This document shows positions 24,614 to 32,191 of a stretch of DNA of 33,028 nucleotides, piece by piece (within the stretch, counting starts at the first letter, position 1; every line of letters begins with the position of its first letter). The stretch is from NCBI GenBank assembly GCA_937884085.1, contig CAKZYD010000213.1, positions 1-33,028 of the forward strand, written 5' to 3'. Below the pieces are notes generated by a model, which saw only the letters and a list, made by a program, of their open reading frames with translations, was not told the DNA's origin and searched no databases. The DNA comes from an uncultured Sphingomonadales bacterium (GTDB taxonomy: Bacteria > Pseudomonadota > Alphaproteobacteria > Sphingomonadales > CAKZYD01). The translations under genes and the position numbers were made by a program.

Positions 24614-24787
24614 TCAGCGCTTGAAAAAAATCATGACAATCGGAAACAAGCAAGCGCCTACACAGACAATGGCGAGGAGGTCGGTTGGGCCATCTTTGAC
24701 AAGCGCTAGAACCAGACCGAACAGGCACAGCGTGGCATAGACGCTGGGCTTGGCAAAGATTCGCCAAGCAGGTCGCGGGCCTTTCAT
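24614..24787 (-). CDS. Small membrane protein at the end of the PepSY/receptor operon (57 residues)
   Basis: A short gene easily missed because of its size. From ATG 24787 it encodes MKGPRPAWRIFAKPSVYAT, then two hydrophobic helices (LCLFGLVLALV and LLAIVCVGACLFPIVMIFF) around a KDGPTD turn, ending in FFKR before TGA 24614-24616. AAAGGG lies upstream, and the start is 10 bases after the PepSY stop. Small two-helix proteins of this look often close TonB receptor-PepSY operons in alphaproteobacteria, which supports it being real. The role is unknown; it may aid the PepSY membrane reductase. Confidence 0.75.
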   Translation of the reverse strand: MKGPRPAWRIFAKPSVYATLCLFGLVLALVKDGPTDLLAIVCVGACLFPIVMIFFKR

Positions 24788-24797
24788 CGTGGCCCTT

Positions 24798-25913
24798 TCA
24801 TCGTGACCTTGGGTTGCTTGGGCGTTTGCACAGCCACAAATAAAGGCCGCTTCCCAACACTATGATGGTCACAATATCCAGCGCCGCCCAAATGAGTTTG
24901 AGCGGCAATCCCGCATAGTCGCCGAAATGCAGAGGGCGAGAAAGCGAAAGCGCTTTTGAATACCAAGGCATCTCTCGCAAACCCACAAAATCGCCCGTTG
25001 CGGCATTGACCAACACGGGGGTGACGATGTGCTGCGTCACTGGCGTTTTGCCATGCAAGAAGATGGCGTAATGCGCCGAGGTGGAATAGCTGCTGCCAGG
25101 GAAGGCAACAAATTGCAGCGTCATATTGGGCACGGCGGCCACCGCCTGGCGAATGGCGGCATCAAGAGATGCGCGCGGCAAACCCTGTCGCTGCGCTGCT
25201 GCAGTAGCTTGGTTTTCAGCAATCAAGTCCTTTAGGTCCTGGGCTTTCCAAGCTTCCAAGATGGGTGTTTCAAGGGTGTTGATGATACCCGTTAAGCCAA
25301 CAACCAAGACCCAGGCGGTTGTGACGATGCCAAGCAGATTGTGCAGATCAAGCCATTTGAGGCGGGTTGAACCTGTGCTTCTCACGGCTGCAAAATCGAG
25401 GCGCTTCATGAACGGGGCATAAAGGACCACACCGGATACAATCGCCAAAACAAATAAAAAGCCTACAAAGCCGAGAAACAGCATTCCCGGCAAACCAAGC
25501 AGCATATCCACATGCAATTGGTAGATGAACTCCATCACCGTCTCCCCACGATCAGCAGCAGGCACCACAGTGCCGCTCGTCGCATCAAAGGAGCGGAACG
25601 TCATTTGTGTGTCTGGAACGCCGACCCATGGACCAGTGGTGACATTCACCACCGGTCGATCGATATCGAAGCTCATATAGAGCGGCACAGCGCCCTTATG
25701 TTCATTAAGCGCTGCATTCAGGATCTGGTCAAAAGACAGTCGCGCGGCGCTAGGATTTTCCGGTTGCCAGCTGGGCGGGTTAAGCGCCGCATCAATTTCG
25801 TCGTGAAAAATGAGTGGCAATCCCGTAAGGCACAGCATGAGAAGAAACACCGTGCAGGCAAGGCTGGTCCATTTGTGGATAAAGCTCCAAGCTTTGACCG
25901 TCTTCGCCTGCAT
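24798..25913 (-). CDS. PepSY-associated transmembrane protein (iron-uptake reductase-like)
   Basis: 371 residues with about four membrane helices. It begins with AWSFIHKWTSLACTVFLLML, has central FGFVGFLFVLAIVSGVVLYAPF-like helices with LDLHNLLGIVTTAWVLVVGL, and ends with IVTIIVLGSGLYLWLCKR. The histidines of FIHKW, QLHVDM and DLHNLLG are spaced as in heme-binding PepSY/FpvG-like proteins, which are thought to reduce ferric siderophores or handle the iron after receptor uptake. The start is 18 bases after the receptor stop with AGAGGAT before ATG 25913. Co-transcribed with the receptor and the small membrane protein. Confidence 0.93.
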   Translation of the reverse strand: MQAKTVKAWSFIHKWTSLACTVFLLMLCLTGLPLIFHDEIDAALNPPSWQPENPSAARLSFDQILNAALNEHKGAVPLYMSFDIDRPVVNVTTGPWVGVPDTQMTFRSFDATSGTVVPAADRGETVMEFIYQLHVDMLLGLPGMLFLGFVGFLFVLAIVSGVVLYAPFMKRLDFAAVRSTGSTRLKWLDLHNLLGIVTTAWVLVVGLTGIINTLETPILEAWKAQDLKDLIAENQATAAAQRQGLPRASLDAAIRQAVAAVPNMTLQFVAFPGSSYSTSAHYAIFLHGKTPVTQHIVTPVLVNAATGDFVGLREMPWYSKALSLSRPLHFGDYAGLPLKLIWAALDIVTIIVLGSGLYLWLCKRPSNPRSR

Positions 25914-25931
25914 CTATCCTCTCTACCATGT

Positions 25932-28094
25932 CTAGAAGTCTGCGGAGGCCGTAAAGGAAATGGTCCGCGGCGCGCCCTGTATCAGATAGTTTGCCCCAGG
26001 GAACCCGCCAACCGTTGCCCAATATGAGTTATCGGTCACATTTTCCAGCCGCAAACGAAAAGCAGCCCCGACACCCGAAATATCGGTCGTATAGCGCACA
26101 CCAATATCTAGCCGGCTCCAGCTGTCCACGCTGATCGTATTTTCCGCATTGGTGAACTGCTCGCCGGTGTGGATGAAGCGGCCATCAACAGTCAGGCCTG
26201 GCAGGGCAGGAATATCATATTCCAAATTGATGTTGGTTTGAAATTCCGGAAGACCCACAGCGGTATTGCCTTCATTCACATCCCCAGCGGTTTCCTTGAG
26301 TTCATTGTCTAGAACGGTCAAGCCGCCAAGCACACGAAAGCCTTCCAGCGGTTCCCCAAACACCGACAGTTCAATGCCAAGATTGCGCTGCTCTCCATTG
26401 GCGCCAAACACATTGTCTTCAACAAACGCATTGGGTCGATTAACGGAGAATAAGCTGAGCGTGCCGCCAAAGCTTCCAGCATCATATTTAGCGCCGATTT
26501 CATACTGCTCCCCAACAAAGGGGTTCAAAATATCGCCGCCATTGAGCACCGGTTGGCCGCCAACGGCGTTGGGCGCGGTATCACCCGCCTGCAAATTTTC
26601 CGCATAATTGGCATAGACCGAGAGCGCATCCGTCGGTTTCCAAACGAGGCCGAATGCCGGGGTCCAACGGCCCTCGTCATAGTCGGTCAATAAGGCGCCC
26701 GATGTTGCATCAAAAGCAGCCGTATCGATGTTCTGGTAGCGAATACCGAGCGTGGCCAAGAGCCGTCCATCTAGAAAGGCCAGCGTGTCCGCAAAGGCAA
26801 AGCTCGTTGTCGTGGTCTCCTCCGTCACCAGCGGGTTGTCCAAATCGCCGCCGACAAATGCATCCGTTGCCGGCGGGCTAACCGCAATGGGGTTGGTCAA
26901 CGTGCCTGCATCAAAGCCGCCAAAGCTTGAGAAGGCAAAGGCATTGGCGAATTCCAAGTCGACCAAAGAGCCGGAGACCACGACCGTATGCTCAATAGCC
27001 CCCGTTTCAAACGTAGCGCGCAGACCAAGGTCAACCGACCGCACCGAATCTTCGCGCGTGTTGACAAAGCGAAACGCGTTCAGAGCGCCCTCCGCCGTCG
27101 TATTTGGATTGGCCAAATCGTTTTCTTCATCCCCCTCTCTGAAGCCAGCGCCGACCCACGCCGTAATCGCGTCTGTGATGTCAAATTCACCGCGGACTGC
27201 CGCAAACACCTGCTGCTCATCTGAGAAGGTGAAGGGCTGGGCGTAATTGGCGTCAGCATCGGGCGTATCGGGCACCTCACCAAAGGCCGTCACCTGGGGC
27301 CGGGGCTGGTCAATGCGATTGTCCTGAAATCCAAAATCAGCGGAAAAGCGGAACCGCTCGCCTTGATAATCTGTGCCAAACGACAGGACACGCAAATTTG
27401 TCTCTTCATTCTCGACCGCGCCTTCACCATCGCGAATGACGCCATTGACGCGGATGCCCCATTCATCATAGCGACCAAAGCGCTGGCCCACATCGGCCGC
27501 TGCATAGAGCTCACCTTCCGCTTCGAAACCTAATGTAAGCCGCAGAATGCCCTCCGTCGGCGCGCGTTTGGACACCAGGTTAATTGTCCCGCCTGAGGCG
27601 CTGCCGCCTGGCGCCGCGCCGTTAATAAAGGCGTTGGCGCCGCGGAATACCTCAACGCGCTCCAAAAGTTCAGCCGCCACAAATTGGCGAGGCAAAATAC
27701 CATAGACCCCGTTGAGGGTGATATCATCGGAGAAGGTGGGAAACCCGCGAATGATATAAACTTCCTGAAAGTTCCCAAAGCCTTTGGCGACCCGCACAAA
27801 GGGGTCATTGGCGAGCACATCGCCAATGCTTTCAGACTGCTGGGAAATGACCAAATCCGAGGTGAATGCGGTGGTTGCAAAGGGGGCATCGAGAAAGTCC
27901 AGATTACCAAGCAGACCAGCGCGGCCGCCCCGCGCCACCTGCCCGCCCGCATAGTCTTCGGTTAGAACGACCTGCGAATTCTTACTTTCGACGATAATTT
28001 CCTCAATCTCGGAGGCGTCTTGCGCCAAGGCAGTGCCGTCCAGTGCCCAAGCCAGCGCGGCCATCGATGTGGCGGTAAACAAATGACGTGTCAT
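25932..28094 (-). CDS. TonB-dependent siderophore receptor
   Basis: A 720-residue outer-membrane receptor. The signal peptide (FTATSMAALAWALDGTALAQ) precedes a TonB-box region EIEEIIVESKNSQ. The plug has SIGDVLANDPFVRVAKGF, EVYIIRGFPTFSDDITLNG and LERVEVFRGANAFINGAAPG followed by GTINLVSKRAP. This is the pattern of ferric siderophore receptors (TIGR01783 type). The barrel ends with YLIQGAPRTISFTASADF. ATG 28094 follows AGGGGG. It heads an operon with PepSY and small membrane genes. A Fur-like box lies 23-41 bases before the start, so iron repression is likely. The siderophore itself cannot be named. Confidence 0.96.
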   Translation of the reverse strand: MTRHLFTATSMAALAWALDGTALAQDASEIEEIIVESKNSQVVLTEDYAGGQVARGGRAGLLGNLDFLDAPFATTAFTSDLVISQQSESIGDVLANDPFVRVAKGFGNFQEVYIIRGFPTFSDDITLNGVYGILPRQFVAAELLERVEVFRGANAFINGAAPGGSASGGTINLVSKRAPTEGILRLTLGFEAEGELYAAADVGQRFGRYDEWGIRVNGVIRDGEGAVENEETNLRVLSFGTDYQGERFRFSADFGFQDNRIDQPRPQVTAFGEVPDTPDADANYAQPFTFSDEQQVFAAVRGEFDITDAITAWVGAGFREGDEENDLANPNTTAEGALNAFRFVNTREDSVRSVDLGLRATFETGAIEHTVVVSGSLVDLEFANAFAFSSFGGFDAGTLTNPIAVSPPATDAFVGGDLDNPLVTEETTTTSFAFADTLAFLDGRLLATLGIRYQNIDTAAFDATSGALLTDYDEGRWTPAFGLVWKPTDALSVYANYAENLQAGDTAPNAVGGQPVLNGGDILNPFVGEQYEIGAKYDAGSFGGTLSLFSVNRPNAFVEDNVFGANGEQRNLGIELSVFGEPLEGFRVLGGLTVLDNELKETAGDVNEGNTAVGLPEFQTNINLEYDIPALPGLTVDGRFIHTGEQFTNAENTISVDSWSRLDIGVRYTTDISGVGAAFRLRLENVTDNSYWATVGGFPGANYLIQGAPRTISFTASADF

Positions 28095-28116
28095 GGTCGT
28101 AGCCCCCTACAAACTT

Positions 28117-28135
28117 GCAATTGAAAATCGTTCTT
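28117..28135 (-). promoter_or_regulatory. Fur-box-like operator before the siderophore receptor
   Basis: GCAATTGAAAATCGTTCTT aligns with the 19-bp Fur consensus at about 12 positions and lies just upstream of the receptor start. The preceding bases share ACTTGCAATTGA (28113-28124) with the other receptor promoter. Confidence 0.55.
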
Positions 28136-28180
28136 ATTAAAGACTAGGCGCGTTTGCAAGACCGCGCACCAGATGATTTT

Positions 28181-28200
28181 GCTAGGCTAAATAGCCTAGC
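28181..28200. promoter_or_regulatory. Perfect palindrome GCTAGGCTA-AA-TAGCCTAGC
   Basis: Two 9-bp arms with a 2-base centre, between the M48 protease gene end and the siderophore receptor start. No T run follows on either strand, so it is more likely an operator than a terminator. It lies about 90 bases upstream of the receptor ATG. Confidence 0.5.
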
Positions 28201-28344
28201 AGGCGGGCAGAGCAGCTGGGCGGCGATAGAGGACCGTGCTGCTTCGAAACTACTGGACGGCTAAACGAAATCTGGCCGTATCAGGGCGCGGCCATGTTGT
28301 GGGCCAATAGGATGGGATATTGCGCGTTGCAGCCCAGAAGGAGG

Positions 28345-29838
28345 CTAATTCTTATACACAACCAGCTTAAGCCGCTCACCGGCCTTCAACTGCGGATTGG
28401 GCGTGTCGTCTAGACCGTTGAGCACTAAAAAGCGCTCCACTTGATAGTCGTCATAGGCCATCAAACGGGCAAGGCTTTGCACGGTATCGCCGCGCTGAAC
28501 GGTGATGACTTTGATAACCCGGCCTTTGACAGCAGCGCGCTCGGCAGCCGAAAGCCGCTTAAAGCTATAGGTCGTGCGGCGGAAAGGCTCGTTCAGTTGC
28601 GACATGGAATTGGGCGGAGCGATGAAGATGAAGCTATAGACAGCGCCGCCCCCATAGTTGATGGCCACAACGCGGAAATCGAGTGTGTTGCCATTGCTAA
28701 CAATGCGGGCATTCCCCGTCGCGGCCTGCATGCCGTTGACGGTAATATTTTGCATATTGGCCAAGGCAGGCGCCTGTCCATCCGTCAGCGATTGCCAAAT
28801 GATTTGGGCCTGCTGCGCCATGTTATTGCTTGCGGCCCGACCGCCGGTGAACAAAATCAGAGAGCTACCCGGTCCACTGGCCCGCACGGCTGTGCTGCCA
28901 TTTTCAATGGCAAAGCCGCTGGGCACGGAGAACGCAAAGCCAAGCTGGCCATGGCGAAAGGTTTGCCCATCGACGATACCCTGGGCGGGATCATCATCAA
29001 TGCGCATGCCATCAATGGCGTTCAGCAGCTCATTTTTGCGGCGCAGCTTTTCCGGCGTATTGGCAGAGACCTGGCGCGCCTCGGCAAGGGCAACGCGAAC
29101 GCGCTCTGATGTCAGGGGATGGGTTCTGGCCCAGGCGGGCGGTTGAGTGGCATTGCTGCGGCCCATCACCTGCGCATCAAGAGCGCTCGCCTCACCAAGG
29201 GTTTCAAGCATGCGCGGCGCGCCAAAGGGGTCGTAGCCCACACGGCTCATATAGCGCACGCCAAGCTCATCGGCTTCAAGCTCCTGACCACGCGAATAAG
29301 ACAGCAGATAAAGCTGGCTTGATTGATTAACGAGATTGGCCAGTTCACTGCTGCCTGTAGCAATGCCAACGCCGACGCCCAGTACTTGTGAGAAAATAGA
29401 TTTGTTGTACCGCCGGGCGGAATGCCGCGCCGTCACATGGCCTATCTCATGGCCCAGCACGGAGGCCAGCTCTGCTTCGTCGTTCATATAGGCAAGCAGC
29501 CCGCGTGACATATAAACATAGCCGCCCGGCAGCGCGAAGGCGTTGATGACCTTTGAATTGAGCGTGGTGAAGGTGAATTGCAGGTCTGGCAGCTCAGATT
29601 CCGCTGCAAGGCGCGCGCCAACTTCCGCCACATAGCCGCTCACCTTCGCGTCAGGATAAGCACCGCCAAATTGCTGCAGTAGTTTCGGGTGCTCCTGCGC
29701 CCCGATTTGCAGTTCTTGGTCCGGTGTCATGAACGGCGTGAAATTCGCCTTGCCAGTGGCTGGGTTCGTCGTACAGCCACTGACCATCAGCCCCAGTGAC
29801 AGCACGCCAAGCGCTACCCGCCAAAAAGAGCTTGCCAT
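28345..29838 (-). CDS. M48 family metalloprotease lipoprotein with C-terminal LysM
   Basis: 497 residues from ATG 29838 (GGAG six bases before). The lipoprotein signal ends at VSGC (Cys22). The zinc protease motif is HEIGH (130-134) in ELASVLGHEIGHVTARHSAR; the downstream glutamate ligand is in RGQELEADELGVRYM. The middle region is a membrane-associated TPR-free domain, and the C-terminus (VITVQRGDTVQSLARLMAYD to KAGERLKLVVYKN) is a LysM-type peptidoglycan-binding repeat. Related to BepA/LoiP, which survey outer-membrane protein assembly. Starts upstream at 29850 or 29874 are possible. It is 16 bases after the nuclease-like gene and probably in one operon with it. Confidence 0.94.
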   Translation of the reverse strand: MASSFWRVALGVLSLGLMVSGCTTNPATGKANFTPFMTPDQELQIGAQEHPKLLQQFGGAYPDAKVSGYVAEVGARLAAESELPDLQFTFTTLNSKVINAFALPGGYVYMSRGLLAYMNDEAELASVLGHEIGHVTARHSARRYNKSIFSQVLGVGVGIATGSSELANLVNQSSQLYLLSYSRGQELEADELGVRYMSRVGYDPFGAPRMLETLGEASALDAQVMGRSNATQPPAWARTHPLTSERVRVALAEARQVSANTPEKLRRKNELLNAIDGMRIDDDPAQGIVDGQTFRHGQLGFAFSVPSGFAIENGSTAVRASGPGSSLILFTGGRAASNNMAQQAQIIWQSLTDGQAPALANMQNITVNGMQAATGNARIVSNGNTLDFRVVAINYGGGAVYSFIFIAPPNSMSQLNEPFRRTTYSFKRLSAAERAAVKGRVIKVITVQRGDTVQSLARLMAYDDYQVERFLVLNGLDDTPNPQLKAGERLKLVVYKN

Positions 29839-29854
29839 CGCCCGCTCCATCTCC

Positions 29855-30691
29855 TCAATCCTCAACATACACAAGTTGCTCCGGGTGGGTCAGCTCTATG
29901 CTTGGCCCCTGCCGCGCTTCAACCCAACCTCGGATTTCCACCAGTGATCCTTCCAAACGATCCCGGTCAAATTGTGGCGCATCCGCAAATTTACGCCGGG
30001 CCCCACGAGCGGCCACGGCCGTAAAGTCCGTCGACCAATCCCCGCCGAAGTTAATGAACAAACGCCCACCGGCATCGCCCGTGCCGTCAACACGGCCGCG
30101 CACAATTTGAAAACTGTCAACAAACGCATCAGGGTCCGCCTCCATCTCTTTCGGCGTCCGGATGGCATAATAGGGATGCCTCCAAATCCCCTTGTTTTCG
30201 CGCCGCGCGACAGCCTCGGCTGCAAGCAGGGCGTTCACCGCGCTTCGATTGTCTGGAAATGTATAGACCCGCGCAAACCCGGCCTCCAGCATGGCACCCT
30301 GCAACCAAAGCCCGTCGTCGCGCACAAGATGCGCAAGCCAGCGACCATGCCGGTCTTCTTCAAGGCCGCCAAAATAAAGGGTTACCTCCTGACCATCCAC
30401 CAAGGTTGCGAGATAATCCTTCGCAGCATCCCCCAGCGGCCAGGCCTCAAAATTCGGTCGCCCTAGCGGCAGCTTTGGCGCCTGTGTCCCCACCATCCGC
30501 ACGTCCTTACCTGTCGCGAGCGTGATTGTATCCCCATCCACAACAGTACGAACCTTATGGCGCGCGCCAACCACCAGAACATCCATCGGCAAGGATACAC
30601 CTGCGGTATCGACCGTCTCTTGGCGTGCCTGCGGCGCGTCGCAGCCGCCCAAAAGGTGGGTGAGTGCTAGCAGACAAAGCAAAATGCGCAT
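29855..30691 (-). CDS. Thermonuclease-like (SNase) lipoprotein with altered active site
   Basis: A 278-residue protein with lipobox LLGGC (Cys17) and a staphylococcal-nuclease-type OB fold: RTVVDGDTITLATGKDVRMV, then EEDRHGRWLAHLVRDDGLWL, AGFARVYTFPDN and ENKGIWRHPYYA. The calcium/catalytic loop, normally DTPE, reads GTQAPKLPLG: Asp40 is Gln and the general base Glu43 is Lys. The Asp of VDGDT and the Arg of DRHGR are kept. Many alphaproteobacterial lipoproteins share this QAPK form, so it may bind rather than cut nucleic acid or have another role. The C-terminal 100 residues (YAIRTPKEMEADPDAFVDSF onward) form an extra domain. GAGAGGG precedes ATG 30691. Confidence 0.88.
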   Translation of the reverse strand: MRILLCLLALTHLLGGCDAPQARQETVDTAGVSLPMDVLVVGARHKVRTVVDGDTITLATGKDVRMVGTQAPKLPLGRPNFEAWPLGDAAKDYLATLVDGQEVTLYFGGLEEDRHGRWLAHLVRDDGLWLQGAMLEAGFARVYTFPDNRSAVNALLAAEAVARRENKGIWRHPYYAIRTPKEMEADPDAFVDSFQIVRGRVDGTGDAGGRLFINFGGDWSTDFTAVAARGARRKFADAPQFDRDRLEGSLVEIRGWVEARQGPSIELTHPEQLVYVED

Positions 30692-30812
30692 TGCCAGACC
30701 CTCTCGTTGTCAAGTTGATCATAGCTCTTACTCAATCACATGACGCTGCCGCTGACCATGAGAGTTTGGTGTGGAACCCATCTGAAACATCTATTCCCAA
30801 TTTGAGACAGGT

Positions 30813-30824
30813 GGCCATTTGGCC
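30813..30824. promoter_or_regulatory. Palindrome GGCCA-TT-TGGCC upstream of the sigma-54 promoter
   Basis: Perfect 5-bp arms, about 90 bases upstream of the -24 element. The distance suits an enhancer site for a sigma-54 activator. The remaining 30692-30903 DNA shows no gene. Confidence 0.35.
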
Positions 30825-30903
30825 GTTAAAATGAGCAACACCCAGCATCATATTTCCCATAATTTCTGCCGAAGAAGCCTGAAAAACCAACATCTTTAGG
30901 TAT

Positions 30904-30918
30904 TGGCACGACCATTGC
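30904..30918 (+). promoter_or_regulatory. Sigma-54 (RpoN) -24/-12 promoter of the PEP-CTERM gene
   Basis: TGGCACG-N4-TTGC with the diagnostic GG (30905-30906) and GC (30917-30918) exactly 10 bases apart. It matches the RpoN consensus closely and lies about 70 bases before the PEP-CTERM start. RpoN control of PEP-CTERM genes through the PrsK/PrsR system is known in floc-forming betaproteobacteria. Confidence 0.85.
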
Positions 30919-30987
30919 TTTAATGGTTTACAAGGTTTTTTCGCGATACTGAGTGAAGTGTTGCGTTGCAAAGCGGAGTAGATATCC

Positions 30988-31635
30988 ATGGCCTTGACGT
31001 TGAAATCAAAGTTGGCAGTGGCCCTTATGGGGAGTGTTGCCGCTCTAAGCTTGGCCGGCCCCGCCGCAGCAGCGGTCCTCGGCTACCAGCTGACCTTCAA
31101 TGACCCACTGTTCAACACAGCCAATGGTGCCAACAATGTCCCTGACCTGCAGTTGACCAACATCTCTGACATGGGCTCCGGCTTTCAAATCACAGACTTC
31201 AACTTGACGATTGGTGACATCGCATTCTCCTTCGATTTCGTGCGCAACGAGAGCGCTCCAATCGATACTGGCGATATCCTTAGCGCTACGTTGAATGCCC
31301 CCGACTTTAACAACAACAACGTTGGGACAGACTTTCTTGACTATGACTTCCTCGGCTTTGACCCAGGCGATGCTTGGCAATTTGAAGTGGATGTCGATCC
31401 CGACGCTGGCCCAGTGGTGCAAGACTATCGGCAAATCATCTTCCCTACGGGTGTTGTCGAAGTCACGTTCAGCAACGGCGTGATGCTGTCGCAAACGCTG
31501 GACGCGCTGCCGAATGCGGACAGCTATGTATTCAGCCAATCGATTGACGTGCCAGAGCCCAGCACGCTTGCGCTATTTGGCAGCTTCGCCCTGATTGGCG
31601 CTGGCCTGAGCCGGCGCCTGCGCAGCAAGGGCTAA
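30988..31635 (+). CDS. PEP-CTERM sorting domain protein
   Basis: 215 residues. The signal peptide (KLAVALMGSVAALSLAGPAA, cleavage near PAAAAV) leads to an acidic extracellular domain with a DP/Asn-rich region (TLNAPDFNNNNVGTDFLDYD). The C-terminal exosortase signal is canonical: DVPEPSTLALFGSFALIGAG then SRRLRSKG. Exosortase processing would release or anchor the protein outside the cell with exopolysaccharide. GGAG lies before ATG 30988. Expression should depend on RpoN and an enhancer-binding protein because of the promoter at 30904-30918. The mature domain resembles no named family. A terminator follows. Confidence 0.93.
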   Translation: MALTLKSKLAVALMGSVAALSLAGPAAAAVLGYQLTFNDPLFNTANGANNVPDLQLTNISDMGSGFQITDFNLTIGDIAFSFDFVRNESAPIDTGDILSATLNAPDFNNNNVGTDFLDYDFLGFDPGDAWQFEVDVDPDAGPVVQDYRQIIFPTGVVEVTFSNGVMLSQTLDALPNADSYVFSQSIDVPEPSTLALFGSFALIGAGLSRRLRSKG

Positions 31636-31657
31636 GTCAACGCCTGCACACAAAAGA

Positions 31658-31692
31658 CCAGCGCCGCGACGACCTGGCGCTGGCGTCTCTTT
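31658..31692 (+). terminator. Probable terminator after the PEP-CTERM gene
   Basis: CCAGCGCC pairs perfectly with GGCGCTGG around a 10-base loop, followed by a pyrimidine-rich tail with a weak T run (TCTCTTTATT), 23 bases after the stop codon. Confidence 0.65.
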
Positions 31693-31755
31693 ATTCCATT
31701 GAGCAGGGCCGCGGTTCCCTATATGACCGTCGTCGGCAAGCGAAAGAGGCATGCT

Positions 31756-31832
31756 GGCCCCGTAGCTCAGCAGGATAGAGCATCAGATTCCTAATCTGAG
31801 GGCCACTGGTTCGAATCCAGTCGGGGTCACCA
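31756..31832 (+). tRNA. tRNA-Arg (anticodon CCT)
   Basis: A full cloverleaf can be drawn: acceptor GGCCCCG with CGGGGTC (one G-U), D stem GCTC/GAGC, anticodon stem TCAGA/TCTGA around loop TTCCTAA (anticodon CCT, reads AGG), and T stem ACTGG/CCAGT with TTCGAAT. CCA is encoded at 31830-31832, followed by TTTTT. 77 bases. Confidence 0.97.
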
Positions 31833-31834
31833 TT

Positions 31835-31949
31835 TTTGTTGCCTATCGCGCACTTGCGCTGCTTGAGGCTTGTTTGTTGCCTATCGCGCACTTGCGCTGC
31901 TTGAGGCTTGTTTGTCTGCCTAACGCGCGGTCGCGCTACTTGAGGCGCG
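31835..31949. repeat. Three-copy tandem palindromic repeat downstream of tRNA-Arg
   Basis: Two identical 38-base units (31835-31872, 31873-31910) and one diverged 39-base unit (31911-31949). Each holds a hairpin: GCCT, then GCGCA-CT-TGCGC, then AGGC. In unit 3 the inner stem is GCGCG-GT-CGCGC, so both sides of one base pair changed together. This supports selection for the folded form. No other copy was seen in the window. Confidence 0.85.
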
Positions 31950-31957
31950 GTCCTTCT

Positions 31958-32185
31958 CTAAAGTCCGCGAAGGGGCGAGCGCGTTCCAATCAGCGGCTCG
32001 CCGCGCCATTCACTGAAGAGATGTGCGCCTAAGACGAAGATGGCGACGAGGGCGGTGAATTGGAGGGCTGTCCAGGGCACATAGGATAGCCGCGTTAGGG
32101 GTTCGGCTTTACGGCCAAAATAGAGCGAGCCGGCGAAAATGACGACGGCAAGTCCCAAGAGCCAAGCGGTGAGCGTGAACGACAT
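31958..32185 (-). CDS. Small inner-membrane protein (75 residues)
   Basis: Two hydrophobic helices (LTAWLLGLAVVIFAGSLYF and LQFTALVAIFVLGAHLF) separated by a GRKAEPLTRLSYVPWTA loop. The end EWRGEPLIGTRSPLRGL is polar. Short proteins with a VPWTxLQF segment and this layout are common in alphaproteobacteria but have no known function. It starts 6 bases after the stop of the UdgX-type gene and is probably co-transcribed with it. Confidence 0.72.
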   Translation of the reverse strand: MSFTLTAWLLGLAVVIFAGSLYFGRKAEPLTRLSYVPWTALQFTALVAIFVLGAHLFSEWRGEPLIGTRSPLRGL

Positions 32186-32191
32186 GCGCTC

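Noticed and set aside
30732..30989. 85-codon minus-strand frame in the PEP-CTERM leader
   Set aside because: It overlaps the sigma-54 promoter and shows no gene-like composition.
31691..31891. Minus-strand frame with a DWIRTSGPQIRNLMLYP-like product
   Set aside because: It is antisense to tRNA-Arg and the repeat; this peptide is a well-known annotation artefact of tRNA loci.
31756..31949. Integrative element at tRNA-Arg
   Set aside because: No integrase and no repeat of the tRNA 3' end downstream; the repeats are a separate hairpin family.
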